NCBI GenBank assembly: GCA_964624765.1
Contig: CAZUZO010000001.1
Coordinates: 46,534 to 110,533 of the forward strand
DNA length: 64,000 nt
From: JAGTVB01 sp964624765
GTDB taxonomy: Bacteria; Pseudomonadota; Gammaproteobacteria; HK1
Direction: 5' to 3'
Shown here: piece after piece, positions 8,724 to 16,960 of the stretch
Layout of the letters: each line of letters opens with the position of its first letter
Position numbering within the stretch: the first letter of the stretch is position 1
Translations under genes and position numbers: made by a program
The notes under the pieces: generated by a model
Seen by the model: only the letters and a program-made list of their open reading frames with translations
The model's database searches: none
What the model was told of the DNA's origin: nothing

Positions 8724-8890
8724 AGTACGTTACTCTCCTTGCTGTATATGACTTAAGCGAAATACACCTGCCAGAGCAGTTTTCTCAGTGCGCCTAATAT
8801 AGCTTATCGGACGCTTGCCTCCCAGACGGTAGGTCGCTACCGAGGCTTTTCACTCTATTGCAGGCCGAAGCCGATTGCTGGGCGCGACTT

Positions 8891-9037
8891 CAGAGCTTGT
8901 GAAAAAACCTGCTACACAACCCGATAGCCACGTTGGGCGGTGCTCGCTCCTCGCCTATCGGTCTGATATGTCTCTCGGCTTGGCGCTGTCCGCCTTGCTC
9001 TCGGGTCGTTCGCGACGGTTTTTTCACAACCTCTCAG
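8891..9037 (+). repeat. MITE-like element family A, copy 2 (complete)
   Basis: A full 147-bp copy with termini CAGAGCTTGTGAAAAAACC and GGTTTTTTCACAACCTCTCAG. An open frame runs from it into the following Zur-like gene, so automatic start calls may wrongly include the repeat. Confidence 0.9.
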
Positions 9038-9115
9038 TGCCCTCGCGCTGATCGGTTTGAAAATCAGAAATGTTATGGGATACCATTCTCGTTGCCCTTC
9101 CGTGGATCCACCATT

Positions 9116-9673
9116 TTGGTCGCAAAACACAACCCTGGGACTGCCCCATTTCCACAGCGTGATCACGAGCATGGCCTCTGTATTGAGGCGGCCCTAGAGC
9201 GAGCCGCCGCAGTGTGCGCGGATCACGGTGTACGCTTGACCGCGCTGCGCCGGCGCGTACTGGAGATTATCTGGCAGAGCCATAAACCCCTCGGTGCCTA
9301 CAGTATTCTCGAGCAATTGCGGCACGATGGGCGAGCGGCAGCTCCCCCGACGGTCTACCGTGCCCTGGATTTCCTGCTGGAACAGGGACTGGTGCATCGC
9401 ATCGCCTCGATGAACGCTTTCGTGGGTTGTTCACGACCGGGACACATCAGTGACGGGCAGTTTCTCATCTGTAGAGGCTGCGGAACGTCTACTGAGTTAA
9501 ATGACGGCAAGCTTGAGAAACTGATCGCGCGCAACTCAAATTCCCTTGGGTTTTCGGTGGAGCGCTTGACTATCGAAGTGAGCGGCCTGTGCCCGCACTG
9601 CCGTGAGGCCCGAACGACCCCGGCCGAAGACGCACAACCCGAGGTCACAGCCGAAGAGAGTTCGGACGGCTAG
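9116..9673 (+). CDS. zur: Fur-family transcriptional regulator, Zur-like
   Basis: About 185 residues. The winged helix is visible (GVRLTALRRRVLEIIWQS, then APPTVYRALDFLLEQGLVHR). The dimerisation domain has the structural zinc pairs CRGCG and CPHC (near the C-terminus). SRPGHISDGQFLICRGCG fits Zur more than Fur, since the Fur HHDH cluster is absent. Zur represses zinc-uptake genes when zinc is bound. The frame is open far upstream into a family A repeat, which cannot be coding. The first plausible start in frame after the repeat is TTG 9116; no ATG or GTG lies between it and the conserved part, so the exact start is uncertain. No zinc transporter genes are adjacent. Confidence 0.82.
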   Translation: MVAKHNPGTAPFPQRDHEHGLCIEAALERAAAVCADHGVRLTALRRRVLEIIWQSHKPLGAYSILEQLRHDGRAAAPPTVYRALDFLLEQGLVHRIASMNAFVGCSRPGHISDGQFLICRGCGTSTELNDGKLEKLIARNSNSLGFSVERLTIEVSGLCPHCREARTTPAEDAQPEVTAEESSDG

Positions 9674-9749
9674 CTTCCATTGACCAAGTGGCCAGTGGGT
9701 GGAACTGAACCCAGAACCCTTGACATCCCGGGAGTCACGAGACGCGATA

Positions 9750-9837
9750 TAGCGCACCTACCTGATTTGTGGACTAACCAGACCTGCCGACTTGAACATT
9801 GGCTGGGATCGCTACCACGAATGTCTTAGGAGCGCTA
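9750..9837 (+). repeat. 88-bp element with TA target duplication (IS630/mariner-like MITE), copy 1
   Basis: The ends are TAGCGCACC and GGAGCGCTA, inverted with one mismatch, and TA lies directly outside both ends (9748-9749 and 9838-9839). Copy 2 at 13585-13672 is almost identical over its whole length. TA duplications are typical of IS630/Tc1/mariner transposition; that assignment is inference. No transposase is encoded. Confidence 0.85.
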
Positions 9838-9936
9838 TAGGGGTCTGACAAGCCCGATACCCTCTGTGCCCGCACGGCGACTCGCCGTTTCTTTCCGGCT
9901 TCGGTGTCCACTTCCCTTGCCCATGTCCAAAAGGGG

Positions 9937-10482
9937 CTAGTCTTTGACGGGGCGTTTCTGCAGTTTGCGCTGGAGGGTGCGCCGGTGCATACGCAGGCGC
10001 CGAGCTGCTGCCGAAATGTTGCCGTTGCATTCTACGAGAACCTTTTGCAAGTGCTCCCATTCGAGCCTGCGTACCGACAAAGGTCGCTTGTCGATGGCCA
10101 GACCCGAGTCCCCGTCGTGATTGCGGTGTAGGGCTGCGACGATTTCATCGGCGTCTGTCGGTTTGGTGAGATAGTGAATGGCGCCGAGCTTGATGGCCTC
10201 GACGGCGGTGGCAACGCTGGCATAGCCGGTGAGCACGACGGCGCGGATGCGTTGGTCGAGGACCATTAAACGCTCCAACATAACCAGTCCGGAGGCGTTG
10301 CCGATGCAAAGATCGATGACTGCGTAGCGGGGGCCGTAGCGTTCCGCAAGGCGTACCGCCTCCTCAGGGTCTAGCGCCGAATGCACGTCAAAACCCCGGC
10401 GCGTCAGGGCTCTCGCCAGCACCTCGCTAAAATCCCGATCATCATCGACCAGTAACAGAGGGCCCAAGGGTATTTCGTTCAC
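9937..10482 (-). CDS. regA: RegA/PrrA/ActR-type redox response regulator
   Basis: A 181-residue two-domain regulator. The receiver has LLLVDDDRDF, phospho-acceptor Asp57 (AVIDLCIG), VVLTGYAS and the Lys in YLTKP. The C-terminal part carries the Fis-type helix-turn-helix seen in RegA (ECNGNISAAARRLRMHRRTL). RegA proteins control respiration, photosynthesis, carbon and nitrogen fixation or sulfur oxidation in response to redox state in other proteobacteria; the regulon here is unknown. The start overlaps the regB stop by four bases (ATGA), so the two genes are translationally coupled on the minus strand. Confidence 0.9.
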   Translation of the reverse strand: MNEIPLGPLLLVDDDRDFSEVLARALTRRGFDVHSALDPEEAVRLAERYGPRYAVIDLCIGNASGLVMLERLMVLDQRIRAVVLTGYASVATAVEAIKLGAIHYLTKPTDADEIVAALHRNHDGDSGLAIDKRPLSVRRLEWEHLQKVLVECNGNISAAARRLRMHRRTLQRKLQKRPVKD

Positions 10483-11801
10483 GGGTTACCGCTCGCCATC
10501 AGGTCGGCGAGCGGTAACACCACCCGCGTGCGGAGACCACCGCTCGTTCGGTCGGCCAGGGACACCTGTCCTCCCAGGCGATGGATAGCCGCATGAGCCA
10601 AAAACAATCCGAGACCAAGGCCCTCGGGCTTGGTGGTGATGGGTTCCCGCAAAACCGATGCTGACGCGGTGTCGTTTAGTCCGCTACCCCGATCGGTGAC
10701 TTGGATCACCAGCTGCGACGCCGTCCACTGGCCGTCCAGTTCTACCGCATCGGGGGAAGCATCGGCAGCGTTGTTGAGAATGCTGAGTAACGCCTGGCTT
10801 AAGGTCCGCTCAGAAACGATAACCGGGGATGGCTCGCTGCCATGCAGCTGGTAACGCAACTGCACACCGGGTCGCAGGTGATGCCACCGCTGTACCAGCT
10901 CCCGAAGGTACACATCGACCGATACCGGATGGGCCGCTTCAGCGCGGGCTTCACCGGCGGAGGCGGCGATGACGGATAGCCCTTGCTTACAGCGGTCGAC
11001 TTGCTCGCGCAGCAGCCGAAGCTGCGAATGCAATGCAGCGAACGCCTCCCCAGAGTATTCTTGCTCCAGCTCTCGGGTGAGCAGGACCATGGTGCCAAGG
11101 GGGGTGCCGAGTTCGTGTGCGGCACCCGCGGCCAATGTCCCCAGCGCCACCACTTTCTCGTCACGCAGGGCATTTTCGCGGGCCAGCGCCAGGCCTTGCT
11201 CCCGCTGTTTCAGGGTCTCCGCCATTTCGACTACGAAGTAGGCCACGATTGCAGCACAAATGACAAAGCCGAACCACATCCCGAAGACATGCAAACCGAA
11301 CCCGGAGTCGCGATGCAGATCGCCGTAGGGGAAAGGCACGTAAGCCACCATGAGTAGCGTGTAGCACGCTACGGTGAGCCCAGCCATAGCCCAGATATAG
11401 GCCCTCGGCAGCAAGGCGGCAGCGATGGTGAGCGGCAACAGGAAGAACCAGGTGAAGGGATTGGTGCCCCCGCCCGTCAAGTACAGCAATCCATAGAGGG
11501 CGGCTACATCGAGTGCCAGTTGGGCAAAGAACTCGGCATGCCCGACGGCGGTCGGCCGACGAAGCCGCCACCAAGTGAGAACGTTGAGCAGGGCAAGGCT
11601 GCCGATGATGAGTGACAGGGCGAAGACCGGCAACGGTAAGCCGAGGCCGTAGACGGTCACGGCAACCGCCACCGCCTGACAAACGATGGCGACGTTTCGC
11701 AGCCAAAAGAGCTTTTCCAGATTGGCCGTAAGGGGAGCCACCGGGCTCATAGCCAGACGCGAAAACAGCCGGCCGGAAAGGTTTGATGGGGGGGGCATCA
11801 C
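10479..11801 (-). CDS. regB: RegB/PrrB-type redox sensor histidine kinase
   Basis: A 440-residue membrane kinase. There are about six hydrophobic segments in the first 190 residues. The loop motif TGGGTNPFTWFF matches the GGxxNPF ubiquinone-sensing motif of RegB. The H-box ALGTLAAGAAHELGTPLGTM contains the phosphorylated His. A Cys in EQVDRCKQGL sits where RegB has its redox-active cysteine. The ATPase domain shows SILNNAADASPDA and GLGLGLFLAHAA. The gene is co-transcribed with regA downstream. Several Met codons are possible at the start; the first (11801) is used. Confidence 0.9.
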   Translation of the reverse strand: MMPPPSNLSGRLFSRLAMSPVAPLTANLEKLFWLRNVAIVCQAVAVAVTVYGLGLPLPVFALSLIIGSLALLNVLTWWRLRRPTAVGHAEFFAQLALDVAALYGLLYLTGGGTNPFTWFFLLPLTIAAALLPRAYIWAMAGLTVACYTLLMVAYVPFPYGDLHRDSGFGLHVFGMWFGFVICAAIVAYFVVEMAETLKQREQGLALARENALRDEKVVALGTLAAGAAHELGTPLGTMVLLTRELEQEYSGEAFAALHSQLRLLREQVDRCKQGLSVIAASAGEARAEAAHPVSVDVYLRELVQRWHHLRPGVQLRYQLHGSEPSPVIVSERTLSQALLSILNNAADASPDAVELDGQWTASQLVIQVTDRGSGLNDTASASVLREPITTKPEGLGLGLFLAHAAIHRLGGQVSLADRTSGGLRTRVVLPLADLMASGNP

Positions 11802-11957
11802 GCTGAGATTCTATCACAGGGACGGGATTTCGGATTCGCCCGGAGAAGACATCTGCCGCCTGATCAGGAAAAAACCGTTGGCTCACAGCGATATCTGCGA
11901 AGCTTCGCTGGCGCCTCGATGTTATTTGGAAGGGCTCCTGCCAGCCGCCAAGGCAAA

Positions 11958-11979
11958 GGCACGACTGGGATGTCGTGCC
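11958..11979. other. 8-bp stem hairpin before the phosphatase gene
   Basis: GGCACGAC pairs with GTCGTGCC across a six-base loop, 45 bases before the phosphatase start. There is no T-run. Role unknown. Confidence 0.35.
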
Positions 11980-12023
11980 ATGCCTGGTTTGCCCCAGCTG
12001 GCTTTGTCTAGACTGGAGACACC

Positions 12024-12551
12024 ATGGAAAAACTCAAAGTATTGTTCGTCTGCTTGGGGAATATCTGCCGTTCTCCCATGGCCGAGGGTGTGTTGAGGAC
12101 CTGGCTGGAGTCAGCTGGATTGGCGGATCGAGTCGATACCGATTCCGCGGGGCTGCACGATCAGTTCCGCGGTCAGCCACCCGATGCACGGGCGCAGCGC
12201 GCGGTGCAAAAGCATGACATCGACATCAGCAGACACCGGGCCCGGCAGATTCGAAGCCAAGACTTCGCAACCTGTGATTACGTCGTGGCGGTGGATCGCG
12301 AGACTCAGGCGCAGTTGCACGCCCAGTGCCCTGCCAACCTGCACGATAAGATCGGCTTGTTGCTCGACTTCGCTCGGGATAGTCGGGAATGCGACGTTCC
12401 CGACCCCTATTACGGCGTACAGCGCAATTTCGACGCCGCCCTCGAGCTGATAGAGCAAGGCACGCGAGGGTTGCTCCGGCATATTCAGGAACATCACTTC
12501 TGGGCCGAAAAGCCTAATCGATCGTTGCCCCCCGACCGGGGCAATCGCTGA
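12024..12551 (+). CDS. low-molecular-weight protein tyrosine phosphatase
   Basis: A 175-residue LMW-PTP or arsenate-reductase-fold enzyme. The phosphate-binding loop CLGNICRS (CX5R) starts at Cys10, and the general-acid motif is DPYYG near residue 125. Such enzymes remove phosphate from tyrosine residues, often on polysaccharide-export kinases. No kinase or exporter is adjacent. The ATG start lies after CTGGAGACACC (a GGAG ribosome site). It reads divergently from regB. The C-terminal 20 residues are longer than usual. Confidence 0.92.
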   Translation: MEKLKVLFVCLGNICRSPMAEGVLRTWLESAGLADRVDTDSAGLHDQFRGQPPDARAQRAVQKHDIDISRHRARQIRSQDFATCDYVVAVDRETQAQLHAQCPANLHDKIGLLLDFARDSRECDVPDPYYGVQRNFDAALELIEQGTRGLLRHIQEHHFWAEKPNRSLPPDRGNR

Positions 12552-12784
12552 AGCCGAGTCATCGTCCTGCGAGCCTCGGACTGATGACCGCCGTTCTGGG
12601 AAGCGAAGCAGTCGCCCATGCGCATCGAGCAACGGCAGTATAATGGGATCGGCGACCGATGGCGGCGTGTTGATGGCGCCTTGGCTCAATGCGTTTGCCC
12701 AATCAGCAAAGGGTAGGCAGTCGACATACAGAGTGCTGACGCCGGATAGGCGGGACGGGCCGCTGGGCAGAGCTTTTGATACCG

Positions 12785-13600
12785 ATGAAGATCTCAGAAT
12801 ATCTAGGCTGGCAGACGGCGATCAGACGCAACAAGGGCCCCTTGGTGGCGCGACATGCACTCAATACGCTGGGGCGCGATTTCGTGGTCGGTGATGTCCA
12901 TGGCATGTTCGGCCACCTTCGGGCCTTGCTCGATGCGGTTGATTTCAAGCCTCTAGCCGATAGGTTATTCTCGGTCGGAGACCTCATCGACCGCGGTCCG
13001 GCCTCCAAGGATGTGCTTCAATGGCTGCAGCAGCCTTGGTTTAACGCCTGTCGCGGAAATCACGAGCAGTTTGCCATCGATTCCACAGACCCGGAGCAAC
13101 TCGAGGTGTGGGTGCGTCAAAATGGCGGCGAGTGGTGGCTCGATGTGGGAGCAACTGAACAACTATTGCTACGCCAGGTGTTTGAGCGGCTGCCCCTAGC
13201 GATGGAACTGATGACCCGCAGCGGCACCGTCGGCATTGTCCACGCGGACGTTCCACCGAGACTCACCTGGGATAAGTTTGTGTCTTTGTTGGAGGCGGGG
13301 GATACCGACGCTGCCTTCTACGCCCTTTGGTCGCGAGGGCGTATCCAAGGCTCGGCAGGAACGAAGCCGATATCAGGACGCGTCGATCGCGTCTATTGCG
13401 GGCACACGCCTACCCGCGGTGTGGTGAGCATCGGTAATGTGTGGTTCATCGATACCGGCGCCGTGTACTGCTATGAGGGTTTTCGGGAAGCCCGGCTCAC
13501 TATGGTGGAGATACATCCCAGCCGCCATCACGAATTCAGCATCGAAACGGGTTACGGGGCCAGCGGTAATGAAAAAACCTGCTATAGCGCACCTACCTGA
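12785..13600 (+). CDS. PrpA/PrpB-like serine/threonine metallophosphatase
   Basis: About 271 residues of the PPP phosphoesterase family. All metal-binding motifs are in order: GDVHG, GDLIDRGP, GNHEQ, VHAD and CGHTP. The family includes the bacterial PrpA/PrpB protein phosphatases and diadenosine tetraphosphatases. The start is ATG 12785, since upstream TTG 12776 has no support. The final residues (NEKTCYSAPT) and the stop codon come from repeat DNA: the gene runs into a truncated family A element and then into the 88-bp element nested in it. The original C-terminus was probably different. Confidence 0.85.
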   Translation: MKISEYLGWQTAIRRNKGPLVARHALNTLGRDFVVGDVHGMFGHLRALLDAVDFKPLADRLFSVGDLIDRGPASKDVLQWLQQPWFNACRGNHEQFAIDSTDPEQLEVWVRQNGGEWWLDVGATEQLLLRQVFERLPLAMELMTRSGTVGIVHADVPPRLTWDKFVSLLEAGDTDAAFYALWSRGRIQGSAGTKPISGRVDRVYCGHTPTRGVVSIGNVWFIDTGAVYCYEGFREARLTMVEIHPSRHHEFSIETGYGASGNEKTCYSAPT

Positions 13601-13731
13601 TTTGTGGACTAATCAGACCGGCCGACTTGAACATTGGCTGGGATCGCTACCACGAATGTCTTAGGAGCGCTATATACAACCCGGTAGCGGCGTTGGACGG
13701 TGCTCGCGACGGTTTTTTCACAACCTCTCAG
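13570..13731 (+). repeat. family A repeat, truncated and interrupted copy
   Basis: The left end is cut to TGAAAAAACCTGC. It is then interrupted by the 88-bp TA-flanked element (13585-13672) and resumes as TACAACCCGGTAGCGGCG. About 70 internal bases are deleted before the intact right terminus GGTTTTTTCACAACCTCTCAG. The left edge supplies coding sequence to the metallophosphatase, and the right edge supplies the bufC stop codon (TGA at 13728-13730, minus strand). Confidence 0.85.
13585..13672 (+). repeat. 88-bp TA-flanked element, copy 2, nested in family A
   Basis: Nearly identical to 9750-9837, with ends TAGCGCACC and GGAGCGCTA and TA on both sides (13583-13584 and 13673-13674). Removing it with one TA restores the family A sequence CCTGCTACAACCC (one base differs from intact copies). 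Confidence 0.88.
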
Positions 13732-14525
13732 TCGAGCCGCAGCTGGTTGATCAGACCATCGCTGATCCAGCCTTTGAGCAGGCTTGCGGCGCGTAGCGCC
13801 ACTTGCTCGGCATCGAGCCAACGACAAAGACCCTCGCAGATTTCCTCGAAACGGCCACCGCTATGCGCGCAATCCAGTGCCCAAGCCTCATCTGCCTGCA
13901 AGGACCGGTAACGTGACTCTAAACCCTGCCGCCAAACTATCCAATCCCGTCCATCGGCTGCTCGGGTGGGTTTGGCAAGCGGATCGCCCTGATCGCTGGC
14001 CTTGCGTAGCGACACCACATTCCACTGCAGGTTGAGCCGCCGAACGGACGCGTGGAAACCAAAGCCCATGGTCGGCCAGGCCTCGGGAGACACGGTGGCC
14101 ACGCCATCGACGTTGACGATGGGACTGTCCTCGGCATCGAAGGCGGTGGATATCGCCCACTCGAAGGCGGCCAGCTCCGAAAGCCAAGGTTGCTCGGAAA
14201 AGGGCTGCTGGCTGATGAGAAAGGTCGCCAGGTGCTCTCCGAACCAGCGTATCGAACGGTATTGCGATGGGAAGGCGTCGATGTATGCACGACCCATGTT
14301 AGCGAACGCCTGCGAACCCAGCGCCTGTTGCAACGCCGGGAAATGGGTCTCCAATGCCTCTATGAGCCGCAGGCGATAGCCCTCGGCATAGATTCTCAGC
14401 CGCTCGATCGATGTTCCTTGACCGCTCGCCGCGACCTGCGGGGCAATGTGGGGGTCGCCCGCGAGCACATACCGTTGAAAAGCCCGCTGCATCGCGGCCA
14501 ATGCCGAGGTATCGGGATCCTTCAC
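13728..14525 (-). CDS. bufC: BufC/HvfC-family protein (DUF2063), partner of the bufferin-modifying enzyme
   Basis: A 265-residue protein with an N-terminal DUF2063-type helical domain (QRAFQRYVL near residue 15, YRLRLIEALETHFPALQQAL near 50, GRAYIDAFPSQYRSI near 80). The C-terminal part resembles a RiPP-precursor-recognition fold in described BufC proteins. In characterised systems BufC binds the precursor and the MNIO enzyme BufB. Its start overlaps the bufB stop by four bases (ATGA). The stop codon is provided by the terminus of a family A repeat, so the natural C-terminus may have been slightly altered. Confidence 0.85.
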   Translation of the reverse strand: MKDPDTSALAAMQRAFQRYVLAGDPHIAPQVAASGQGTSIERLRIYAEGYRLRLIEALETHFPALQQALGSQAFANMGRAYIDAFPSQYRSIRWFGEHLATFLISQQPFSEQPWLSELAAFEWAISTAFDAEDSPIVNVDGVATVSPEAWPTMGFGFHASVRRLNLQWNVVSLRKASDQGDPLAKPTRAADGRDWIVWRQGLESRYRSLQADEAWALDCAHSGGRFEEICEGLCRWLDAEQVALRAASLLKGWISDGLINQLRLD

Positions 14526-15379
14526 GCCGGCGCTGTCTGCATCGCACGGAACCGCTGCGTGAGGCTGCGCGCTTGGGCGAGCTCATCGAGCAGATCCTGG
14601 AGGGGTGGAATACGATCATCCCGCTCGATCATCGTCGATACGGCACCAAAGCGCTGCACAGCGTACCCATAGAGCTGCCAGACCGGGGGGATAATCGCAC
14701 TGTCGTGAGTATCGATAAGGGAATGGCCCCGATCGGTATGGCCGGCCAGATGGATCTGATAAACCCGCTCCCGGGGAATCTGATCGATATAGTCGTGCGG
14801 CGGGAAACCGTGGTTGTAGGCACTCACATAGATGTTGTTGACATCCAGCAAGATACCACAATCGGCTTCGCCGGCCACGGCGGCCAAGAACTCCCACTCG
14901 GTGAGCTCAGACTGTTGGTAGGTGATGTAGCTTGAAACGTTCTCGATCAAGAAGGGGCGCGCCAAGAAATCCTGAACCACGTTGAGTCGCTGCACGACGT
15001 GCTTAAGGGCTTCCTCGGTGTATGGTAAAGGCAATAGATCGTGCAGGTTGGTACCATCGATTCCCGTCCAACACAGGTGGTCCGAGACCCACGCCGGCTG
15101 AACCCTGTCGGCCAACGCCTTCAGCGCCTGGAGATAGTCCCAGTCCAGGGGCTCAACGCTGCCGATGGATAACGACACGCCATGCATGACGAGGGGATAA
15201 CGCTCTGTCAGGCGATCGAGGTAGTAGCGCGGTTTACCGCCCGGGATCAGGTAGTTCTCTGAGATGATCTCTAGCCAGTCGACCGCAGCTTCACCGGCAA
15301 GCAACGCTCGGTAATGCTCGGAGCGCAACCCTAAACCGAAACCTAGATAGGGACGCTGGGGATGGTTTGGCCTGTACAA
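14522..15379 (-). CDS. bufB: BufB/DUF692 multinuclear non-heme iron oxidative enzyme
   Basis: A 285-residue TIM-barrel enzyme of the MNIO (DUF692) family. These enzymes use a cluster of iron ions to modify cysteines in RiPP precursors, for example to thiooxazoles or oxazolone/thioamides. Expected metal ligands are visible: WLEIISENYL, LVMHGVSLSIG, VSDHLCW, FLIENVSSY, LLDVNNIYVS, and QIHLAGHTD. The gene lies 84 bases downstream of the precursor bufA2 and is coupled to bufC. The set is probably a single operon read from bufA2. The precise chemistry on this precursor is inference. Confidence 0.9.
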   Translation of the reverse strand: MYRPNHPQRPYLGFGLGLRSEHYRALLAGEAAVDWLEIISENYLIPGGKPRYYLDRLTERYPLVMHGVSLSIGSVEPLDWDYLQALKALADRVQPAWVSDHLCWTGIDGTNLHDLLPLPYTEEALKHVVQRLNVVQDFLARPFLIENVSSYITYQQSELTEWEFLAAVAGEADCGILLDVNNIYVSAYNHGFPPHDYIDQIPRERVYQIHLAGHTDRGHSLIDTHDSAIIPPVWQLYGYAVQRFGAVSTMIERDDRIPPLQDLLDELAQARSLTQRFRAMQTAPA

Positions 15380-15463
15380 AATCGGCAGGTCCTGTTTCTG
15401 GATCAGACAAATGGCCGGGTATGTCCGCCATAACCGGCCATTTGAGAGGTGCTCTGGGTGGCG

Positions 15464-15724
15464 CTATTCCGTCGCCAAGGTCCCGCCTAGCGCGATACAG
15501 GCTTCCTCGTTTTCGGCCATCACCACACCTTGACCCTTACAAGCATTTTGTCCCGCGCACGCGCTGGTGGCGGTCTTGCAAGCGCTGGTACCCTTACAGG
15601 CATTGCCCCCAACGCACTTGACGCCCGCCTCCGTGGCCGCGTGGGAGGCGACCGGTGCCAAGGCGAACAGACCGGCAGCGGCCGTCGCCAGAACCAATCC
15701 GGAGAGCTTTTTCGCTGAACTCAT
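15464..15724 (-). CDS. bufA2: bufferin-type RiPP precursor (BufA2-like)
   Basis: An 86-residue precursor with a signal peptide (LVLATAAAGLFALAPVASHA). The mature part is cysteine-rich: CVGGNACKGTSACKT, then SACAGQNACKG, with one more Cys in EACIALGG, six in all. The repeated NACKG/SACK pattern is that of BufA2 precursors. Bufferins are secreted, enzymatically modified peptides that bind copper and protect cells from excess metal. A good ribosome site (GGAGGAAG) precedes ATG 15724. It heads the bufA2-bufB-bufC set; no DoxX-type bufD is present. The export and copper role here is inferred from the family. Confidence 0.88.
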   Translation of the reverse strand: MSSAKKLSGLVLATAAAGLFALAPVASHAATEAGVKCVGGNACKGTSACKTATSACAGQNACKGQGVVMAENEEACIALGGTLATE

Positions 15725-15943
15725 GGCTTCCTCCTGGAGCTATCCTACGCTTTAGTTGTTCGAATCTCGTCCTCGCCACCGGTTTCCCGGAGGGACGAAC
15801 CATGAGACAAACCGAGTCAAGAATAGTTTCCCGGCACCGATCCACGAAAGTTGCTGCCGCCGGTGGTCCCCAACAATCCTAGGCGGTAGCGAGTAGACTC
15901 AGCAATAAACCATGGCCTAGCGGTGAAGTACGCGAGCGGCCAG

Positions 15944-16162
15944 CTAGCGAGCGCGGTAGGTGATGCGACCTTTGCTCAAATCGTAGGGCGTCAATTGTAC
16001 GGTGACCTTGTCTCCCGTTAGGATTCGAATATAGTTCTTGCGCATCTTGCCAGATATGTGGGCCGTGACGACATGCCCATTTTCCAGCTGTACGCGGAAC
16101 ATCGTGTTAGGCAAGGTTTCGATAACCGTGCCTTCCATTTCAATGTGATCTTCCTTAGCCAA
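15944..16162 (-). CDS. infA: translation initiation factor IF-1
   Basis: A 72-residue protein of exactly the usual IF-1 length. It has the single OB fold and the conserved stretches [32 protein letters not shown] and [15 protein letters not shown]-1 binds the ribosomal A site during initiation. The gene lies 75 bases downstream of bpt on the same strand, in the aat-bpt-infA order known in many proteobacteria. Confidence 0.98.
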   Translation of the reverse strand: MAKEDHIEMEGTVIETLPNTMFRVQLENGHVVTAHISGKMRKNYIRILTGDKVTVQLTPYDLSKGRITYRAR

Positions 16163-16237
16163 AGCAACCTCGTTAGATTAGGTGATTGTTTCCGGTATTC
16201 TGCCAAAAAAAAGCCTTCGGCAAAAAGCCTGGCGACG

Positions 16238-16960
16238 CTAGCTCAAGCGCTCCGCCGCGCGCCAGCGGCCCTGTCTAAAGTGTTGTTGAGGCTGATATTG
16301 GCATTTGTATTCCATCTTGGGAGAGGAGGGTATCCAGTAGCCCAGGTAAAGCCAATCGGACCCTCGCCTTCGGGTTTCTTGGATCGACCACAAGATCGTA
16401 AATACCCCCAGACTTCGTTGCGCGTAATCCGGATCAAAAAACGTATAGACTGCCGAGAGCCCGTCTTCCAGGCAGTCGAGCACCGCCACGGCGAGCAGTT
16501 TGGCCCCCATACGAAACTCCCAGAACTCGGTCTCGCACCACGGGCTAGTGAGGAAATCCATGAATTGTTGAGGGGTGGAATCATCCATCCCGCCCCCCCG
16601 GTGACGGCTTGTGAGGTAGCGCTGGTACAGTGAAAAACGCTCCAAACTAACACTCGGTGGGCAGCGACGCATGGACAGATCGGAGTTCTTTTGCCAGATG
16701 CGACGTTGGCTGCGTCGGGGCTCGAAATCGGCGACGGGGACACGCACGGCGATGCATGCGTCGCAGTTGGGACAGCTAGGGCGGTAGATGTGGTGCCCGC
16801 TGCGCCTAAATCCATGTTGCGATAGTGTGGTGTACAGTCGTCGGTCCTTTGGATAGACCGGGTCCAGGAATGCGGTAGCGGCCTCTTGCCCTGACAAGTA
16901 GCTGCATGCATGGGAAGCGCTCGTATAGAAGCGCGCCTCAGCGATGGTTACGCGATCCAT
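16238..16960 (-). CDS. bpt: aspartate/glutamate leucyltransferase
   Basis: A 240-residue N-end-rule aminoacyl-transferase. It attaches Leu to proteins with N-terminal Asp or Glu, marking them for ClpAP. The N-terminal cysteine motif SHACSYLSG and YRPSCPNCDACIAVRV are family hallmarks; YTFFDPDYAQRSLG and YLGYWI follow in the GNAT-like domain. The start is ATG 16960, preceded by GGGGAG and overlapping the end of aat by 13 bases; the longer upstream frame is not supported. Its position after aat, which makes related Leu/Phe-tRNA transferase, fits a shared degradation pathway. Confidence 0.95.
   Translation of the reverse strand: MDRVTIAEARFYTSASHACSYLSGQEAATAFLDPVYPKDRRLYTTLSQHGFRRSGHHIYRPSCPNCDACIAVRVPVADFEPRRSQRRIWQKNSDLSMRRCPPSVSLERFSLYQRYLTSRHRGGGMDDSTPQQFMDFLTSPWCETEFWEFRMGAKLLAVAVLDCLEDGLSAVYTFFDPDYAQRSLGVFTILWSIQETRRRGSDWLYLGYWIPSSPKMEYKCQYQPQQHFRQGRWRAAERLS

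Noticed and set aside
8933..9115. Long N-terminal extension of the Zur-like protein
   Set aside because: The extension is family A repeat sequence; Fur-family homology begins much later, so a start near 9116 is preferred.
16200..16230. Possible intrinsic terminator between bpt and infA
   Set aside because: An eight-T run follows GCCGAAGGC on the minus strand, but the stem is only three base pairs.
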